Assembly (NCBI RefSeq): GCF_029784135.1 | Contig: NC_073745.1 | Coordinates: forward strand, 316,298,287-316,362,286 | Length of the DNA stretch: 64,000 nt | Direction of reading: 5' to 3' | Source: Toxorhynchites rutilus septentrionalis | Taxonomy: Eukaryota > Arthropoda > Insecta > Diptera > Culicidae | Shown: piece by piece, positions 48,132-61,793 of the stretch | How positions within the stretch are numbered: position 1 is the first letter of the stretch | Layout of the letters: each line of letters starts with the position of its first letter | Notes under the pieces: model-generated | What the model saw: the letters and a program-made list of their open reading frames with translations, nothing else | Told to the model about the DNA's origin: nothing | The model's database searches: none | Translations under genes and position numbers: made by a program

Positions 48132-50274
48132 ACTCCCAAATTAATATCGTCCATTTTTAGCAGCCCTAAAAAATTTGGGTACTCGCAGATACCTTTTGAA
48201 GTCTTTGGTTAAGGAAAAATTAGATATAATATTCCAAGGGCAGCGAAAAGGTATTTTTTTCTGGGTGGCAATATAAAGACCCTCCACTGCCTTATAAAGA
48301 GATAAAGCTTCTCAACAAATCTTCCGGAGTTTCTGGAAGCGTTAAAAATAATGTATTTTGATGATTATTCTATCACACTTTTCAAATATAAATAATGAAT
48401 GGAATTTCACTTTCCAGTAGCGAATATGTATAGAGTAACACATCTCATACTTTTATCCATATTTTAACACACCAAACCGCTTCCAAGCCTGGTGGAAACT
48501 GTCAATGTTGGGCCATAATTCGGGCCCCGAACTCAATGTTTACAAAAATGTCCAATTAGTGGTGAAAATGCCCAATTAAAAGGGTCGCATTACATGTTTG
48601 CCCAATAAGCTAGATGTCGAATTGGATGTGATTTACTGTATTTTATTTTGCTGTTTTCATTGAACAATTTTATTAATTTTCCCTTTTTTATCACCATGTT
48701 ACCTCTGATAAGAATATCTGTGTATTGTAATGTCCTACAGGAACGTTACCAAAATCAAATAAAACTGTTTGAAAAGGTTAATTGGATTTGCTCTTGACTT
48801 AGTTGGTAAAAGATTGTGTTAGTCTACAAAATCTTCGTAAAAACTAAAAGTAATCGATTTATTATGTCTTCCCGATATTTTATTTCACTACATCTACACA
48901 AATCAGAAAGTTTTAAGCTTTAATATGATTTACATCCCATCTTCATGTGCTTATTTTTTACAAGGTTGCAGCATTTCAAAAATCACCTAAAAATTTCAAC
49001 TTCGCATTCTGTTCCTCTAATTGCTTTACCGAGTGTAAGGGAAGCAACATTAAATTTGCTGCCACCCTTACATGTTCATTCGTAGTTTATGAAACTGTTC
49101 AATCTATTTCGTACAGTTGTTACAAGAAGTAATACTAGATGGCCGACTGGCGATCATGGCGCACTCTAGTTTTGAATAGCACGCAATTGGCATCTTGAAG
49201 ATACAGACAGTGTCGCTGCCTATCATGAGCGAACGTAAAAATAAGACATGCGCATAAGCATCTCTAGCATCGGTAACGAAGGATGGTAAGGCGAAACCAA
49301 CAAAAAAAAATTTTTTACATAGGGAGGAAATAGTGATCACCCAACGAAATAATAAAACATACCGAAGTCGCTTAACGCCAGCGATCCCGGGGACCCTGCT
49401 CGTTGCAACTTGGTATGGTCGATGTGTAATGGATCAGTTTTTTGTTACTCATAAAAAGCGTAATTTAGTTGCCGTTATGAACGGTAAATGTCTAACCTAT
49501 TTAAAAAGTTGTCTCCCCTACACTGGATGAATCAATTAGAACAGAGTGCAAACTCGAAATTTTTAGGTGACTTTGAAATGCTGTAAAAAACTCAACGCAT
49601 GAAGATGGCATGTACATAATTTTAAAGCTGAAATTTTCAAGGTTTGTATTATTTTACGAACAAATTTTCATCCTTATTTGTGTAGATGTAGTGAACAAAA
49701 ATATCGAGAAGACATAATAAATCGATTTTCAAAGATTTTGTGGAATAACACCTTTTTTTGTCATCTAAGTCAATAGCAAATACAAATTAATCTTATCAAA
49801 CAGTTTTCATTTGTTTTTGAAAACGTTCTTGTACGACCTTTCAATACAGAGAAATTTTACGATATATTCCGAAGAAAGCAACACTATCTGCTCCATTATA
49901 TTTTTTTTTCTTATCATAGCTAACCTAATGATAAAAAGGGAGGCTGTTTTGGGATGTTAAAATATGAATGAAAGTAACAAATGTGTTACTCTATTATATA
50001 GAAAACATATTCGTTACTGGAAAGTAAAATTTCATTCATGATTTATAATTTAAAAGTGTATTTATTCTATCCTAAAAATAGATTATGTTTTTCGCTTCCA
50101 GAAACTGCGGAACCTTGGTTGGGAAGTTGTAACCATTTTTCATAAAACCGTAGCCGTAGCTGCACTTGGAATATTATATGTTTTGTTTGGAATATTTTTA
50201 AAGACTTCTAAAAATATCTGCGAGTACTCAATTTTTTTAGGGCTGCTAAAAATGGACAATATTTATTTGGGAGT
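48132..50274. repeat. Imperfect palindrome, U10/U11 junction
   Basis: Right arm 48132-49041, left arm 49515-50274. Confidence 0.8.
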
Positions 50275-50291
50275 CATTTTTATGTAGAAAA

Positions 50292-50699
50292 ACCGAGATT
50301 TTAGAGCTGTTTATCGAGTGTATGAGGCTTAGAAACGATATAAGAAACAAAAGGAAAAATACTAAAATTAGATATTATAATTCCAAGTTCGATCGTTGTG
50401 AAATAGATCCTAAAAACTTATGGTCTATAATAAATGAAGTCGTATTCAACGAAACAAGCAAAATTCTAAATAGGGAAATAACGTTAATTAAAAATGGCAT
50501 TAAAATTGAGTTGGCATACCGTATAGCTTAAATCAGTGAAATTTCTTATCAGTGGAATTTCTCTATCGCACGAGATATTTTGAGACAATAGCATTAACAA
50601 AATTAGCAAATCAAATGCTTAGAAACAGTATTTATCCTAAAACGTTAAACATTGCTAGAGTTATTCCCTTTATTTAATTCAGGCGGTCGTACTTCGAAA
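50292..50699 (+). pseudogene. LINE reverse-transcriptase relic, copy in U11
   Basis: Consensus form. Confidence 0.68.
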
Positions 50700-50789
50700 A
50701 CATGTTTTAGACCAGCGGACTTTCTTCAGAGGGGCTACAAACATGTGTTATTGATGGTGTTGCGGGCCGCAAAAAAGGAGGGTGATGTG

Positions 50790-52525
50790 CAGTGGCGTAG
50801 TGTGCGGGCGGCAAACTCGGCATTTGCCGGGGGCACTGGCCCTTTGGGGCGCCAAAATCCAAAAATTTCGAATAGCGTTTTTTCCTACAATTATATTTCC
50901 CAATTATTATATTTCATCAAGAGTAGTTGCTTCTGTCCGTACATTAATGAAACCAATAGCCTCTCTCTGATTTTCGCAAATTTGAAACACCCAATACCAC
51001 ATTACATCAACACCCTTTTGATTATTCGCTACGCATACCTGGGCGCCTCTCCATGCAATGCAAAACAAATGCAAAGCCAATACAGAGGAGCGGAGGAGAG
51101 CCGAAATAGGCCGTGAATATTAAAATTTGGTCGCATAAAGTAGGACATTTCTCAGCATAGAAATAACGTAAAAAGGGAAGGATGTTATTTTGTAGGTTCA
51201 TCAACTTTAAGCTAAAAAACATAAAAATTTATTTTCGAACTTTTCGTGTGATACGTTCAATTTCTGCACAGTACTGCTGGTAACTGTTTTTGCTATCTTC
51301 TTGGAAAAGTGGTGCATTTGAATAGTTTTTTGATGGTTCTGCCCCATTGCTTCAATTTGCCTTTGATATTGTCCAATATCTCTCGAAAATCCGAACAATT
51401 TGGTGGATTGACAGTTTTTTCAATGAAGTCGATTTTATTCTCCATATACCACTTGATGCCATCCCGGTTGTAATGGCAGATTGTCAAGTCAGGCCAGAAC
51501 TTCACTGGACCATTGTGTGATAGAATGAATGGCAAAATCCTGTTCTGAAGACATTCCTCCTTGTGATTGTTGCCCCAGTGATGACAACTATTGTCTTCGT
51601 TCCACAACTACAGATCCCTTGCCAAATCATCAACTTACGGGCAAATTTATCTGCAACACACATGTGTCCTCCATGCATCCCTGGTAGGCCAACGAAAGGA
51701 TGGCTTTTAGTTCCCTCGTCGCATCAATCGATCGATGAGATCAAGGAGACGTCGGTGTTCGACGCTACCCGGTAACGTTTGAGTACGGAATTTACAATCG
51801 ATATTGGAAATTTGAGGAATTTTGTAATCTTTCCTCCCGACCACGTCGGGTTTTCAATGTGATTGCGCGAATTTTTTTTTTGCCTTTCTCGTTCCATCGT
51901 CGATAACTTTTTGGTGTATCCTTCAATCTTGACGAATTCTGTACTACAGAATAAACAAACCACCCGAATCAAAACGCTGGCAATAGTTTCTCGATGTGAC
52001 AACTAGGGGCGCTCAAGTGAATAAAAATAAGCGACCAAATTATAACTGAAACACTCTTTATTTCTTAAGCTGCATTATAAGAACGCATACTTCTAAATTA
52101 TGTCTGTGTTATTGAAAGGCAGTTTTTGTGCTGGAATGAAAGAGCTTGCTAGTCTGGTTTACACTAAAATAAAAATTACACAGACCACGCATCGTGCGAA
52201 CACAGTTCAGCAATCGTAAATTGAATGAAAATTTTTTCGATCGAAAATGAATCGCTAGCAGATCTTGATTCAAATGCAATCGAGGATCAGGATCAGTTGA
52301 AGCACGCACGGCAAAGATTCGACTAGCGAATAAGCGAAGCTGGTAATTATTTTTTCCTAACCTTCTGAATATGGATAGCCTGCTCAAAGTGAATTATGGT
52401 ATAAGTGACAAGCTTTCTCAAAATTTCAGAAACTCAAAGTTAGTGAAAAAATCAAATAAAGTTTTTTTTTGAGGCGCCATTTTCATAGTTTGCCGGGGGC
52501 GCTGTCTACCCTCACTACGTCGCTG
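50790..52525. mobile_element. hAT-like element, copy in U11
   Basis: 1,736 bp, long state. Private AATCCAAAAATTTC change near 50866. Confidence 0.7.
51124..52041 (-). mobile_element. Tc1/mariner relic, copy in U11
   Basis: 918 bp, close to U10. Confidence 0.8.
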
Positions 52526-52774
52526 GTGGTGTGCAAGTCAAGCTAGAAATTCAAGAATGAAATGCTATAGTACAAACATTGGTAGCATTGAATGAATGCC
52601 TTCATTGAGTGAGCGTTTCGAGAAACGATAAAATGCCAATTTGAGCAGATTTTCAAAATAATTCCCAGAATGAACATGTACTGTTGATTGCTCGCTGACT
52701 AGAGCGACACCGAAACCCTGAACTTACTGAATATCCTAGTAGTTTTTCAGTATCGCTTAGCAAAAACAACATTC

Positions 52775-54917
52775 ACTCCCAAATTAATATCGTCCATTTT
52801 TAGCAGCCCTAAAAAATTTGGGTACTCGCAGATACCTTTTGAAGTCTTTGGTTAAGGAAAAATTAGATATAATATTCCAAGGGCAGCGAAAAGGTATTTT
52901 TTTCTGGGTGGCAATATAAAGACCCTCCACTGCCTTATAAAGAGATAAAGCTTCTCAACAAATCTTCCGGAGTTTCTGGAAGCGTTAAAAATAATGTATT
53001 TTGATGATTATTCTATCACACTTTTCAAATATAAATAATGAATGGAATTTCACTTTCCAGTAGCGAATATGTATAGAGTAACACATCTCATACTTTTATC
53101 CATATTTTAACACACCAAACCGCTTCCAAGCCTGGTGGAAACTGTCAATGTTGGGCCATAATTCGGGCCCCGAACTCAATGTTTACAAAAATGTCCAATT
53201 AGTGGTGAAAATGCCCAATTAAAAGGGTCGCATTACATGTTTGCCCAATAAGCTAGATGTCGAATTGGATGTGATTTACTGTATTTTATTTTGCTGTTTT
53301 CATTGAACAATTTTATTAATTTTCCCTTTTTTATCACCATGTTACCTCTGATAAGAATATCTGTGTATTGTAATGTCCTACAGGAACGTTACCAAAATCA
53401 AATAAAACTGTTTGAAAAGGTTAATTGGATTTGCTCTTGACTTAGTTGGTAAAAGATTGTGTTAGTCTACAAAATCTTCGTAAAAACTAAAAGTAATCGA
53501 TTTATTATGTCTTCCCGATATTTTATTTCACTACATCTACACAAATCAGAAAGTTTTAAGCTTTAATATGATTTACATCCCATCTTCATGTGCTTATTTT
53601 TTACAAGGTTGCAGCATTTCAAAAATCACCTAAAAATTTCAACTTCGCATTCTGTTCCTCTAATTGCTTTACCGAGTGTAAGGGAAGCAACATTAAATTT
53701 GCTGCCACCCTTCCATGTTCATTCGTAGTTTATGAAACTGTTCAATCTATTTCGTACAGTTGTTACAAGAAGTAATACTAGATGGCCGACTGGCGATCAT
53801 GGCGCACTCTAGTTTTGAATAGCACGCAATTGGCATCTTGAAGATACAGACAGTGTCGCTGCCTATCATGAGCGAACGTAAAAATAAGACATGCGCATAA
53901 GCATCTCTAGCATCGGTAACGAAGGATGGTAAGGCGAAACCAACAAAAAAAAAATTTTTACATAGGGAGGAAATAGTGATCACCCAACGAAATAATAAAA
54001 CATACCGAAGTCGCTTAACGCCAGCGATCCCGGGGACCCTGCTCGTTGCAACTTGGTATGGTCGATGTGTAATAGATCAGTTTTTTGTTACTCATAAAAA
54101 GCGTAATTTAGTTGCCGTTATGAACGGTAAATGTCTAACCTATTTAAAAAGTTGTCTCCCCTACACTGGATGAATCAATTAGAACAGAGTGCAAACTCGA
54201 AATTTTTAGGTGACTTTGAAATGCTGTAAAAAACTCAACGCATGAAGATGGCATGTACATAATTTTAAAGCTGAAATTTTCAAGGTTTGTATTATTTTAC
54301 GAACAAATTTTTATCCTTATTTGTGTAGATGTAGTGAACAAAAATATCGAGAAGACATAATAAATCGATTTTCAAAGATTTTGTGGAATAACACCTTTTT
54401 TTGTCATCTAAGTCAATAGCAAATACAAATTAATCTTATCAAACAGTTTTCATTTGTTTTTGAAAACGTTCTTGTACGACCTTTCAATACAGAGAAATTT
54501 TACGATATATTCCGAAGAAAGCAACACTATCTGCTCCATTATATTTTTTTTTCTTATCATAGCTAACCTAATGATAAAAAGGGAGGCTGTTTTGGGATGT
54601 TAAAATATGAATGAAAGTAACAAATGTGTTACTCTATTATATAGAAAACATATTCGTTACTGGAAAGTAAAATTTCATTCATGATTTATAATTTAAAAGT
54701 GTATTTATTCTATCCTAAAAATAGATTATGTTTTTCGCTTCCAGAAACTGCGGAACCTTGGTTGGGAAGTTGTAACCATTTTTCATAAAACCGTAGCCGT
54801 AGCTGCACTTGGAATATTATATGTTTTGTTTGGAATATTTTTAAAGACTTCTAAAAATATCTGCGAGTACTCAATTTTTTTAGGGCTGCTAAAAATGGAC
54901 AATATTTATTTGGGAGT
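52775..54917. repeat. Imperfect palindrome, U11/U12 junction
   Basis: Right arm 52775-53684, left arm 54158-54917. Confidence 0.8.
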
Positions 54918-54934
54918 CATTTTTATGTAGAAAA

Positions 54935-55342
54935 ACCGAGATTTTAGAGCTGTTTATCGAGTGTATGAGGCTTAGAAACGATATAAGAAACAAAAGGAAA
55001 AATACTAAAATTAGATATTATAATTCCAAGTTCGATCGTTGTGAAATAGATCCTAAAAACTTATGGTCTATAATAAATGAAGTCGTATTCAACGAAACAA
55101 GCAAAATTCTAAATAGGGAAATAACGTTAATTAAAAATGGCATTAAAATTGAGTTGGCATACCGTATAGCTTAAATCAGTGAAATTTCTTATCAGTGGAA
55201 TTTCTCTATCGCACGAGATATTTTGAGACAATAGCATTAACAAAATTAGCAAATCAAATGCTTAGAAACAGTATTTATCCTAAAACGTTAAACATTGCTA
55301 GAGTTATTCCCTTTATTTAATTCAGGCGGTCGTACTTCGAAA
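54935..55342 (+). pseudogene. LINE reverse-transcriptase relic, copy in U12
   Basis: Consensus form. Confidence 0.68.
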
Positions 55343-56945
55343 ACATGTTTTAGACCAGCGGACTTTCTTCAGAGGGGCTACAAACATGTGTTATTGATGG
55401 TGTTGCGGGCCGCAAAAAAGGAGGGTGATGTGCAGTGGCGTAGTGTGCGGGCGGCAAACTCGGCATTTGCCGGGGGCACTGGCCCTTTGGGGCGCCAAAA
55501 TCCAGAAATTTCGAATAGCATTTTTTCCTACTATTATATTTCCCAATTATTATATTTCATCAAGAGTAGTTGTTTCTGTCCGTACATTAATGAAACCAAT
55601 AGCCTCTCTCTGATTTTCGCAAATTTGAAACACCCAATACCACATTACATCAACACCGTTTTGATTATTCGCTACGCATACCTGGGCGCCTCTCCATGCA
55701 ATGCAAAACAAATGCATGGAGCCAATACAGAGGAGCGGAGGAGAGCCGAAATAGGCCGTGAATATTAAAATTTGGTCGCATAAAGTAGGACATTTCTCAG
55801 CATAGAAATAACGTAAAAAGGGAAGGATGTTATTTTGTAGGTTCATCAACTTTAAGCTAAAAAACATAAAAATTTATTTTCGAACTTTTCGTGTGATACG
55901 TTCAATTTCTGCACAGTACTGCTGGTAACTGTTTTTGCTATCTTCTTGGAAAAGTGGTGCATTTGAATAGTTTTTTGATGGTTCTGCCCCATTGCTTCAA
56001 TTTGCCTTTGATATTGTCCAATATCTCTCGAAAATCCGAACAATTTGGTGGATTGACAGTTTTTTCAATGAAGTCGATTTTATTCTCCATATACCACTTG
56101 ATGCCATCCCGGTTGTAATGGCAGATTGTCAAGTCAGGACAGAACTTCACTGGACCATTGTGTGATAGAATGAATGGCAAAATCCTGTTCTGAAGACATT
56201 CCTCCTTGTGATTGTTGCCCCAGTGATGACAACTATTGTCTTCGTTCCACAACTACAGATCCCTTGCCAAATCATCAACTTACGGGCAAATTTATCTGCA
56301 ACACACATGTGTCCTCCATGCATCCCTGGTAGGCCAACGAAAGGATGGCTTTTAGTTCCCTCGTCGCATCAATCGATCGATGAGATCAAGGAGACGTCGG
56401 TGTTCGACGCTACCCGGTAACGTTTGAGTACGGTATTTACAATCGATATTGGAAATTTGAGGAATTTTGTAATCTTTCCTCCCGACCACGTCGGGTTTTC
56501 AATGTGATTGCGCGAATTTTTTTTTGACGTAGGACTACGTCTAACCGGAAGATATAGGGGGTGAAATGGAAATCTAGGCACTGAACAAGTAGGAAAAAAT
56601 GCAAGATTTGGAACGCTAATAACTCGAGCATTTCTCAATAGATCGCAAAGGTTTTTGCATCAATTGATAGGAAATATATCTACGCATCTATCATAACGAA
56701 TAACATTTCATTTTTCTTGAGATAAATAATTGAATAATTGTGAAATATCAAGCATTGTTCAAATGCACTATGTGCCCATTTTTGATTGGTCCATTTTGTG
56801 CTCCTCAAATCGTACCGACCAAAACGGGCAACCAGAGCAGCAGCGAAATAGAATGAAGCACGATTGGAAAGGAAAAAGAAAAAAAAATGAACGAAACATT
56901 GGTCGCAGTCTCACACATGCGTAATTCTCGAGCCAGCCAGTCAGC

Positions 56946-56982
56946 TTAAAAATCCCCGCTCCGCTGCCGTAACGATCATTCT
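56946..56982 (+). promoter_or_regulatory. Relic histone core promoter, copy in U12
   Basis: TATA-like box and initiator identical to the U2 copy. Confidence 0.58.
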
Positions 56983-57181
56983 TTGTGTGGACACCGACTG
57001 GACAACATCGTTGCTGGACGAGCTGGACGGCGAGGTTTCGAGTGCCTTTCTCAAGGCAAGAGGATGGAGGTGGTAACGCTGGAGTAGAGTAGAGTAGAGT
57101 TTTCAAAGGGCCTTTCTCAAGGCTAGAGACGAATGAACTGAAAAAGTTTAAAGTCTCTATAATACAATACCTTCCTTCCTT
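56983..57181 (+). mobile_element. 199-bp retroposed element, copy in U12
   Basis: Flanked by the same 16-mer at 56967-56982 and 57182-57197. Confidence 0.7.
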
Positions 57182-57260
57182 CCGTAACGATCATTCTCAT
57201 TCAAACCGTACACCACATCGGTTCGCATCACAACACTTCAACAAACCAACCCAAGCAGCC

Positions 57261-57395
57261 ATGTCTGGACATGGTAAAGGAGGAAAAGTGAAGGGAAAGG
57301 CAAAATCCCGCTCGAACCGTGTTGATCTGGAGTTCCCCGCAAGGGTAGCTAGACCGAGCGCGTTAGTACCAGGACCCTTTTTCGCCTGCATGTGA
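57261..57395 (+). pseudogene. Histone H2A N-terminal pseudogene, copy in U12
   Basis: Same 44-codon frame and same internal deletion as the U2 copy. Confidence 0.85.
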
Positions 57396-57612
57396 ATCCA
57401 ACGAGCGAACAAATCGTACTGAATGTATTTTTTTGCCATCGCTCCCTTTTAACGCTCATTCGTTCGTCTCATTGGACTCGCCCCTCTGGCTGAGTCTGCC
57501 GATTTGTCTCTATCCTGTGAGTGTGTACCGCTAGAGTAAAAAACACGCAGACCCCAAAAAAATATCTTATTTTCTTTCAAACCGTAAACCCGTGTGGTTG
57601 TACGGCATCGGC

Positions 57613-57845
57613 ATCGTGGACGTAACAAAGGAGGACAAGTTAAGGGAAAGGCAAAGTCTCACTCGAACCGTGCAGGTCTCCAGTTCCCTGTCGCATTCAC
57701 TGATTGCTCCGCAAGGGTAACTAGGCCGAACGGATTGGTGCCGGAGCACCAGTATACCTAACAGCGATTATAGAGTTTCGGCCGTCGGAGTGCTCGAGTT
57801 GGCTTGCAAAGCTGCTCACGACAATCAGAAAACCCGCATCAAGAA
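57613..57845 (+). pseudogene. Second histone H2A pseudogene, copy in U12
   Basis: Same lesions as in U2. Confidence 0.8.
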
Positions 57846-58079
57846 CAGAGCAGCTTCGGTTCGGCGCTGATCAAGGCAACAATTAGTTTCAGTGAGTGGC
57901 AAAATGTTTCTCCGGCACGTCGCATTAAATGTAATTTACTGAACAACATGTCACAAGCTGGATGGGAAGAAATTTTCCAACTGTGAAAGCTGTGGCGAGT
58001 GGCAAACGCAATAGCTAAACAGGAAGGTTTAACCGAACAAGATGGGAATATCGAGTGATAACAAAAACACAACACCATA

Positions 58080-58095
58080 GGTTCTTTTCAGAACC
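58080..58095 (+). promoter_or_regulatory. Histone mRNA 3' stem-loop, copy in U12
   Basis: Identical hairpin, no change in stem or loop. Confidence 0.88.
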
Positions 58096-59135
58096 ATCAA
58101 CATATTCATAAAGAGTAAACAGTAAACTAATCCATTTTTCAGGTAGATAGGTAGGTATTCACGTAGGAGAAGAAAATAAAACAACATATTTAAAATATAT
58201 ATTTAACAAAAGCTGTCTCCTTTGTATAGTCCTACGTCAATCCGGTTATGTCCCCGACATTACCTACCCGTCTTTTTGCCTTTCTCGTTCCATCGTCGAT
58301 AACTTTTTGGTGTATCCTTCAATCTTGACGAATTCTGTACTACAGAATAAACAAACCACCCGAATCAAAACGCTGGCAATAGTTTCTCGATGTGACAACT
58401 AGGGGCGCTCAAGTGAATAAAAATAAGCGACCAAATTATAACTGAAACACTCTTTATTTCTTAAGCTGCATTATAAGAACGCATACTTCTAAATTATGTC
58501 TGTGTTGCTAGTCTGGTTTACACTAAAATAAAAATTACACAGACCACGCATCGTGCGAACACAGTTCAGCAATCGTAAATTGAATGAAAATTTTTTCGAT
58601 CGAAAATGAATCGCTAGCAGATCTTGATTCAAATGCAATCGAGGATCAGGATCAGTTGAAGCACGCACGGCAAAGATTCGACTAGCGAATAAGCGAAGCT
58701 GGTAATTATTTTTTCCTAACCTTCTGAATATGGATAGCCTGCTCAAAGTGAATTATGGTATAAGTGACAAGCTTTCTCAAAATTTCAGAAACTCAAAGTT
58801 AGTGAAAAAATCAAATAAAGTTTTTTTTTTTGAGGCGCCATTTTCATAGTTTGCCGGGGGCGCTGTCTACCCTCACTACGTCGCTGGTGGTGTGCAAGTC
58901 AAGCTAGAAATTCAAGAATGAAATGCTATAGTACAAACATTGGTAGCATTGAATGAATGCCTTCATTGAGTGAGCGTTTCGAGAAACGATAAAATGCCAA
59001 TTTGAGCAGATTTTCAAAATAATTCCCAGAATGAACATGTACTGTTGATTGCTCGCTGACTAGAGCGACACCGAAACCCTGAACTTACTGAATATCCTAG
59101 TAGTTTTTCAGTATCGCTTAGCAAAAACAACATTC

Positions 59136-61278
59136 ACTCCCAAATTAATATCGTCCATTTTTAGCAGCCCTAAAAAATTTGGGTACTCGCAGATACCTTT
59201 TGAAGTCTTTGGTTAAGGAAAAATTAGATATAATATTCCAAGGGCAGCGAAAAGGTATTTTTTTCTGGGTGGCAATATAAAGACCCTCCACTGCCTTATA
59301 AAGAGATAAAGCTTCTCAACAAATCTTCCGGAGTTTCTGGAAGCGTTAAAAATAATGTATTTTGATGATTATTCTATCACACTTTTCAAATATAAATAAT
59401 GAATGGAATTTCACTTTCCAGTAGCGAATCTGTATAGAGTAACACATCTCATACTTTTATCCATATTTTAACACACCCAACCGCTTCCAAGCCTGGTGGA
59501 AACTGTCAATGTTGGGCCATAATTCGGGCCCCGAACTCAATGTTTACAAAAATGTCCAATTAGTGGTGAAAATGCCCAATTAAAAGGGTCGCATTACATG
59601 TTTGCCCAATAAGCTAGATGTCGAATTGGATGTGATTTACTGTATTTTATTTTGCTGTTTTCATTGAACAATTTTATTAATTTTCCCTTTTTTATCACCA
59701 TGTTACCTCTGATAAGAATATCTGTGTATTGTAATGTCCTACAGGAACGTTACCAAAATCAAATAAAACTGTTTGAAAAGGTTAATTGGATTTGCTCTTG
59801 ACTTAGTTGGTAAAAGATTGTGTTAGTCTACAAAATCTTCGTAAAAACTAAAAGTAATCGATTTATTATGTCTTCCCGATATTTTATTTCACTACATCTA
59901 CACAAATCAGAAAGTTTTAAGCTTTAATATGATTTACATCCCATCTTCATGTGCTTATTTTTTACAAGGTTGCAGCATTTCAAAAATCACCTAAAAATTT
60001 CAACTTCGCATTCTGTTCCTCTAATTGCTTTACCGAGTGTAAGGGAAGCAACATTAAATTTGCTGCCACTCTTACATGTTCATTCGTAGTTTATGAAACT
60101 GTTCAATCTATTTCGTACAGTTGTTACAAGAAGTAATACTAGATGGCCGACTGGCGATCATGGCGCACTCTAGTTTTGAATAGCACGCAATTGGCATCTT
60201 GAAGATACAGACAGTGTCGCTGCCTATCATGAGCGAACGTAAAAATAAGACATGCGCATAAGCATCTCTAGCATCGGTAACGAAGGATGGTAAGGCGAAA
60301 CCAACAAAAAAAAATTTTTTACATAGGGAGGAAATAGTGATCACCCAACGAAATAATAAAACATACCGAAGTCGCTTAACGCCAGCGATCCCGGGGACCC
60401 TGCTCGTTGCAACTTGGTATGGTCGATGTGTAATGGATCAGTTTTTTGTTACTCATAAAAAGCGTAATTTAGTTGCCGTTATGAACGGTAAATGTCTAAC
60501 CTATTTAAAAAGTTGTCTCCCCTACACTGGATGAATCAATTAGAACAGAGTGCAAACTCGAAATTTTTAGGTGACTTTGAAATGCTGTAAAAAACTCAAC
60601 GCATGAAGATGGCATGTACATAATTTTAAAGCTGAAATTTTCAAGGTTTGTATTATTTTACGAACAAATTTTCATCCTTATTTGTGTAGATGTAGTGAAC
60701 AAAAATATCGAGAAGACATAATAAATCGATTTTCAAAGATTTTGTGGAATAACACCTTTTTTTGTCATCTAAGTCAATAGCAAATACAAATTAATCTTAT
60801 CAAACAGTTTTCATTTGTTTTTGAAAACGTTCTTGTACGACCTTTCAATACAGAGAAATTTTACGATATATTCCGAAGAAAGCAACACTATCTGCTCCAT
60901 TATATTTTTTTTTCTTATCATAGCTAACCTAATGATAAAAAGGGAGGCTGTTTTGGGATGTTAAAATATGAATGAAAGTAACAAATGTGTTACTCTATTA
61001 TATAGAAAACATATTCGTTACTGGAAAGTAAAATTTCATTCATGATTTATAATTTAAAAGTGTATTTATTCTATCCTAAAAATAGATTATGTTTTTCGCT
61101 TCCAGAAACTGCGGAACCTTGGTTGGGAAGTTGTAACCATTTTTCATAAAACCGTAGCCGTAGCTGCACTTGGAATATTATATGTTTTGTTTGGAATATT
61201 TTTAAAGACTTCTAAAAATATCTGCGAGTACTCAATTTTTTTAGGGCTGCTAAAAATGGACAATATTTATTTGGGAGT
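59136..61278. repeat. Imperfect palindrome, U12/U13 junction
   Basis: Right arm 59136-60045, left arm 60519-61278. Confidence 0.8.
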
Positions 61279-61295
61279 CATTTTTATGTAGAAAA

Positions 61296-61703
61296 ACCGA
61301 GATTTTAGAGCTGTTTATCGAGTGTATGAGGCTTAGAAACGATATAAGAAACAAAAGGAAAAATACTAAAATTAGATATTATAATTCCAAGTTCGATCGT
61401 TGTGAAATAGATCCTAAAAACTTATGGTCTATAATAAATGAAGTCGTATTCAACGAAACAAGCAAAATTCTAAATAGGGAAATAACGTTAATTAAAAATG
61501 GCATTAAAATTGAGTTGGCATACCGTATAGCTTAAATCAGTGAAATTTCTTATCAGTGGAATTTCTCTATCGCACGAGATATTTTGAGACAATAGCATTA
61601 ACAAAATTAGCAAATCAAATGCTTAGAAACAGTATTTATCCTAAAACGTTAAACATTGCTAGAGTTATTCCCTTTATTTAATTCAGGCGGTCGTACTTCG
61701 AAA
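61296..61703 (+). pseudogene. LINE reverse-transcriptase relic, copy in U13
   Basis: Consensus form. Confidence 0.68.
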
Positions 61704-61793
61704 ACATGTTTTAGACCAGCGGACTTTCTTCAGAGGGGCTACAAACATGTGTTATTGATGGTGTTGCGGGCCGCAAAAAAGGAGGGTGATGTG

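Larger units (their letters stand above)
44871..49520 (+). repeat. Tandem repeat unit U10 (4,650 bp)
   Basis: Longest copy without the cassette. It has the long state at the indel hotspot and the three-copy GCCGTA run. A private TATAGAAT variant lies at about 47302. Confidence 0.97.
49521..54163 (+). repeat. Tandem repeat unit U11 (4,643 bp)
   Basis: It has the long indel-hotspot state like U10 and U13, the TTGTCATCT left-arm variant shared with U2, U9, U12 and U13, and the CTTCC spacer-hairpin variant. Confidence 0.97.
56526..58272 (+). mobile_element. Histone-cassette insertion, copy 3 (U12)
   Basis: 1,747 bp at the same site. Private GGCAAAATGTTTC replaces GGCAAAGTGTTTC near 57905. Confidence 0.85.
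55769..58437 (-). mobile_element. Tc1/mariner relic, copy in U12 split by the histone cassette
   Basis: FWPDL is changed to FCPDL in this copy only. Confidence 0.8.
55433..58886. mobile_element. hAT-like element, copy in U12 (with nested cassette)
   Basis: 3,454 bp. Intermediate indel state, but with ACCACGCATCG as in the long-state copies, so it is a mosaic. Confidence 0.7.
54164..60524 (+). repeat. Tandem repeat unit U12 (6,361 bp), carries the histone insertion
   Basis: Third insertion-bearing copy (cassette at 56526-58272). Its total length equals that of U2. A private change near 56139 turns the W before the transposase aspartate motif into C. Confidence 0.97.
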
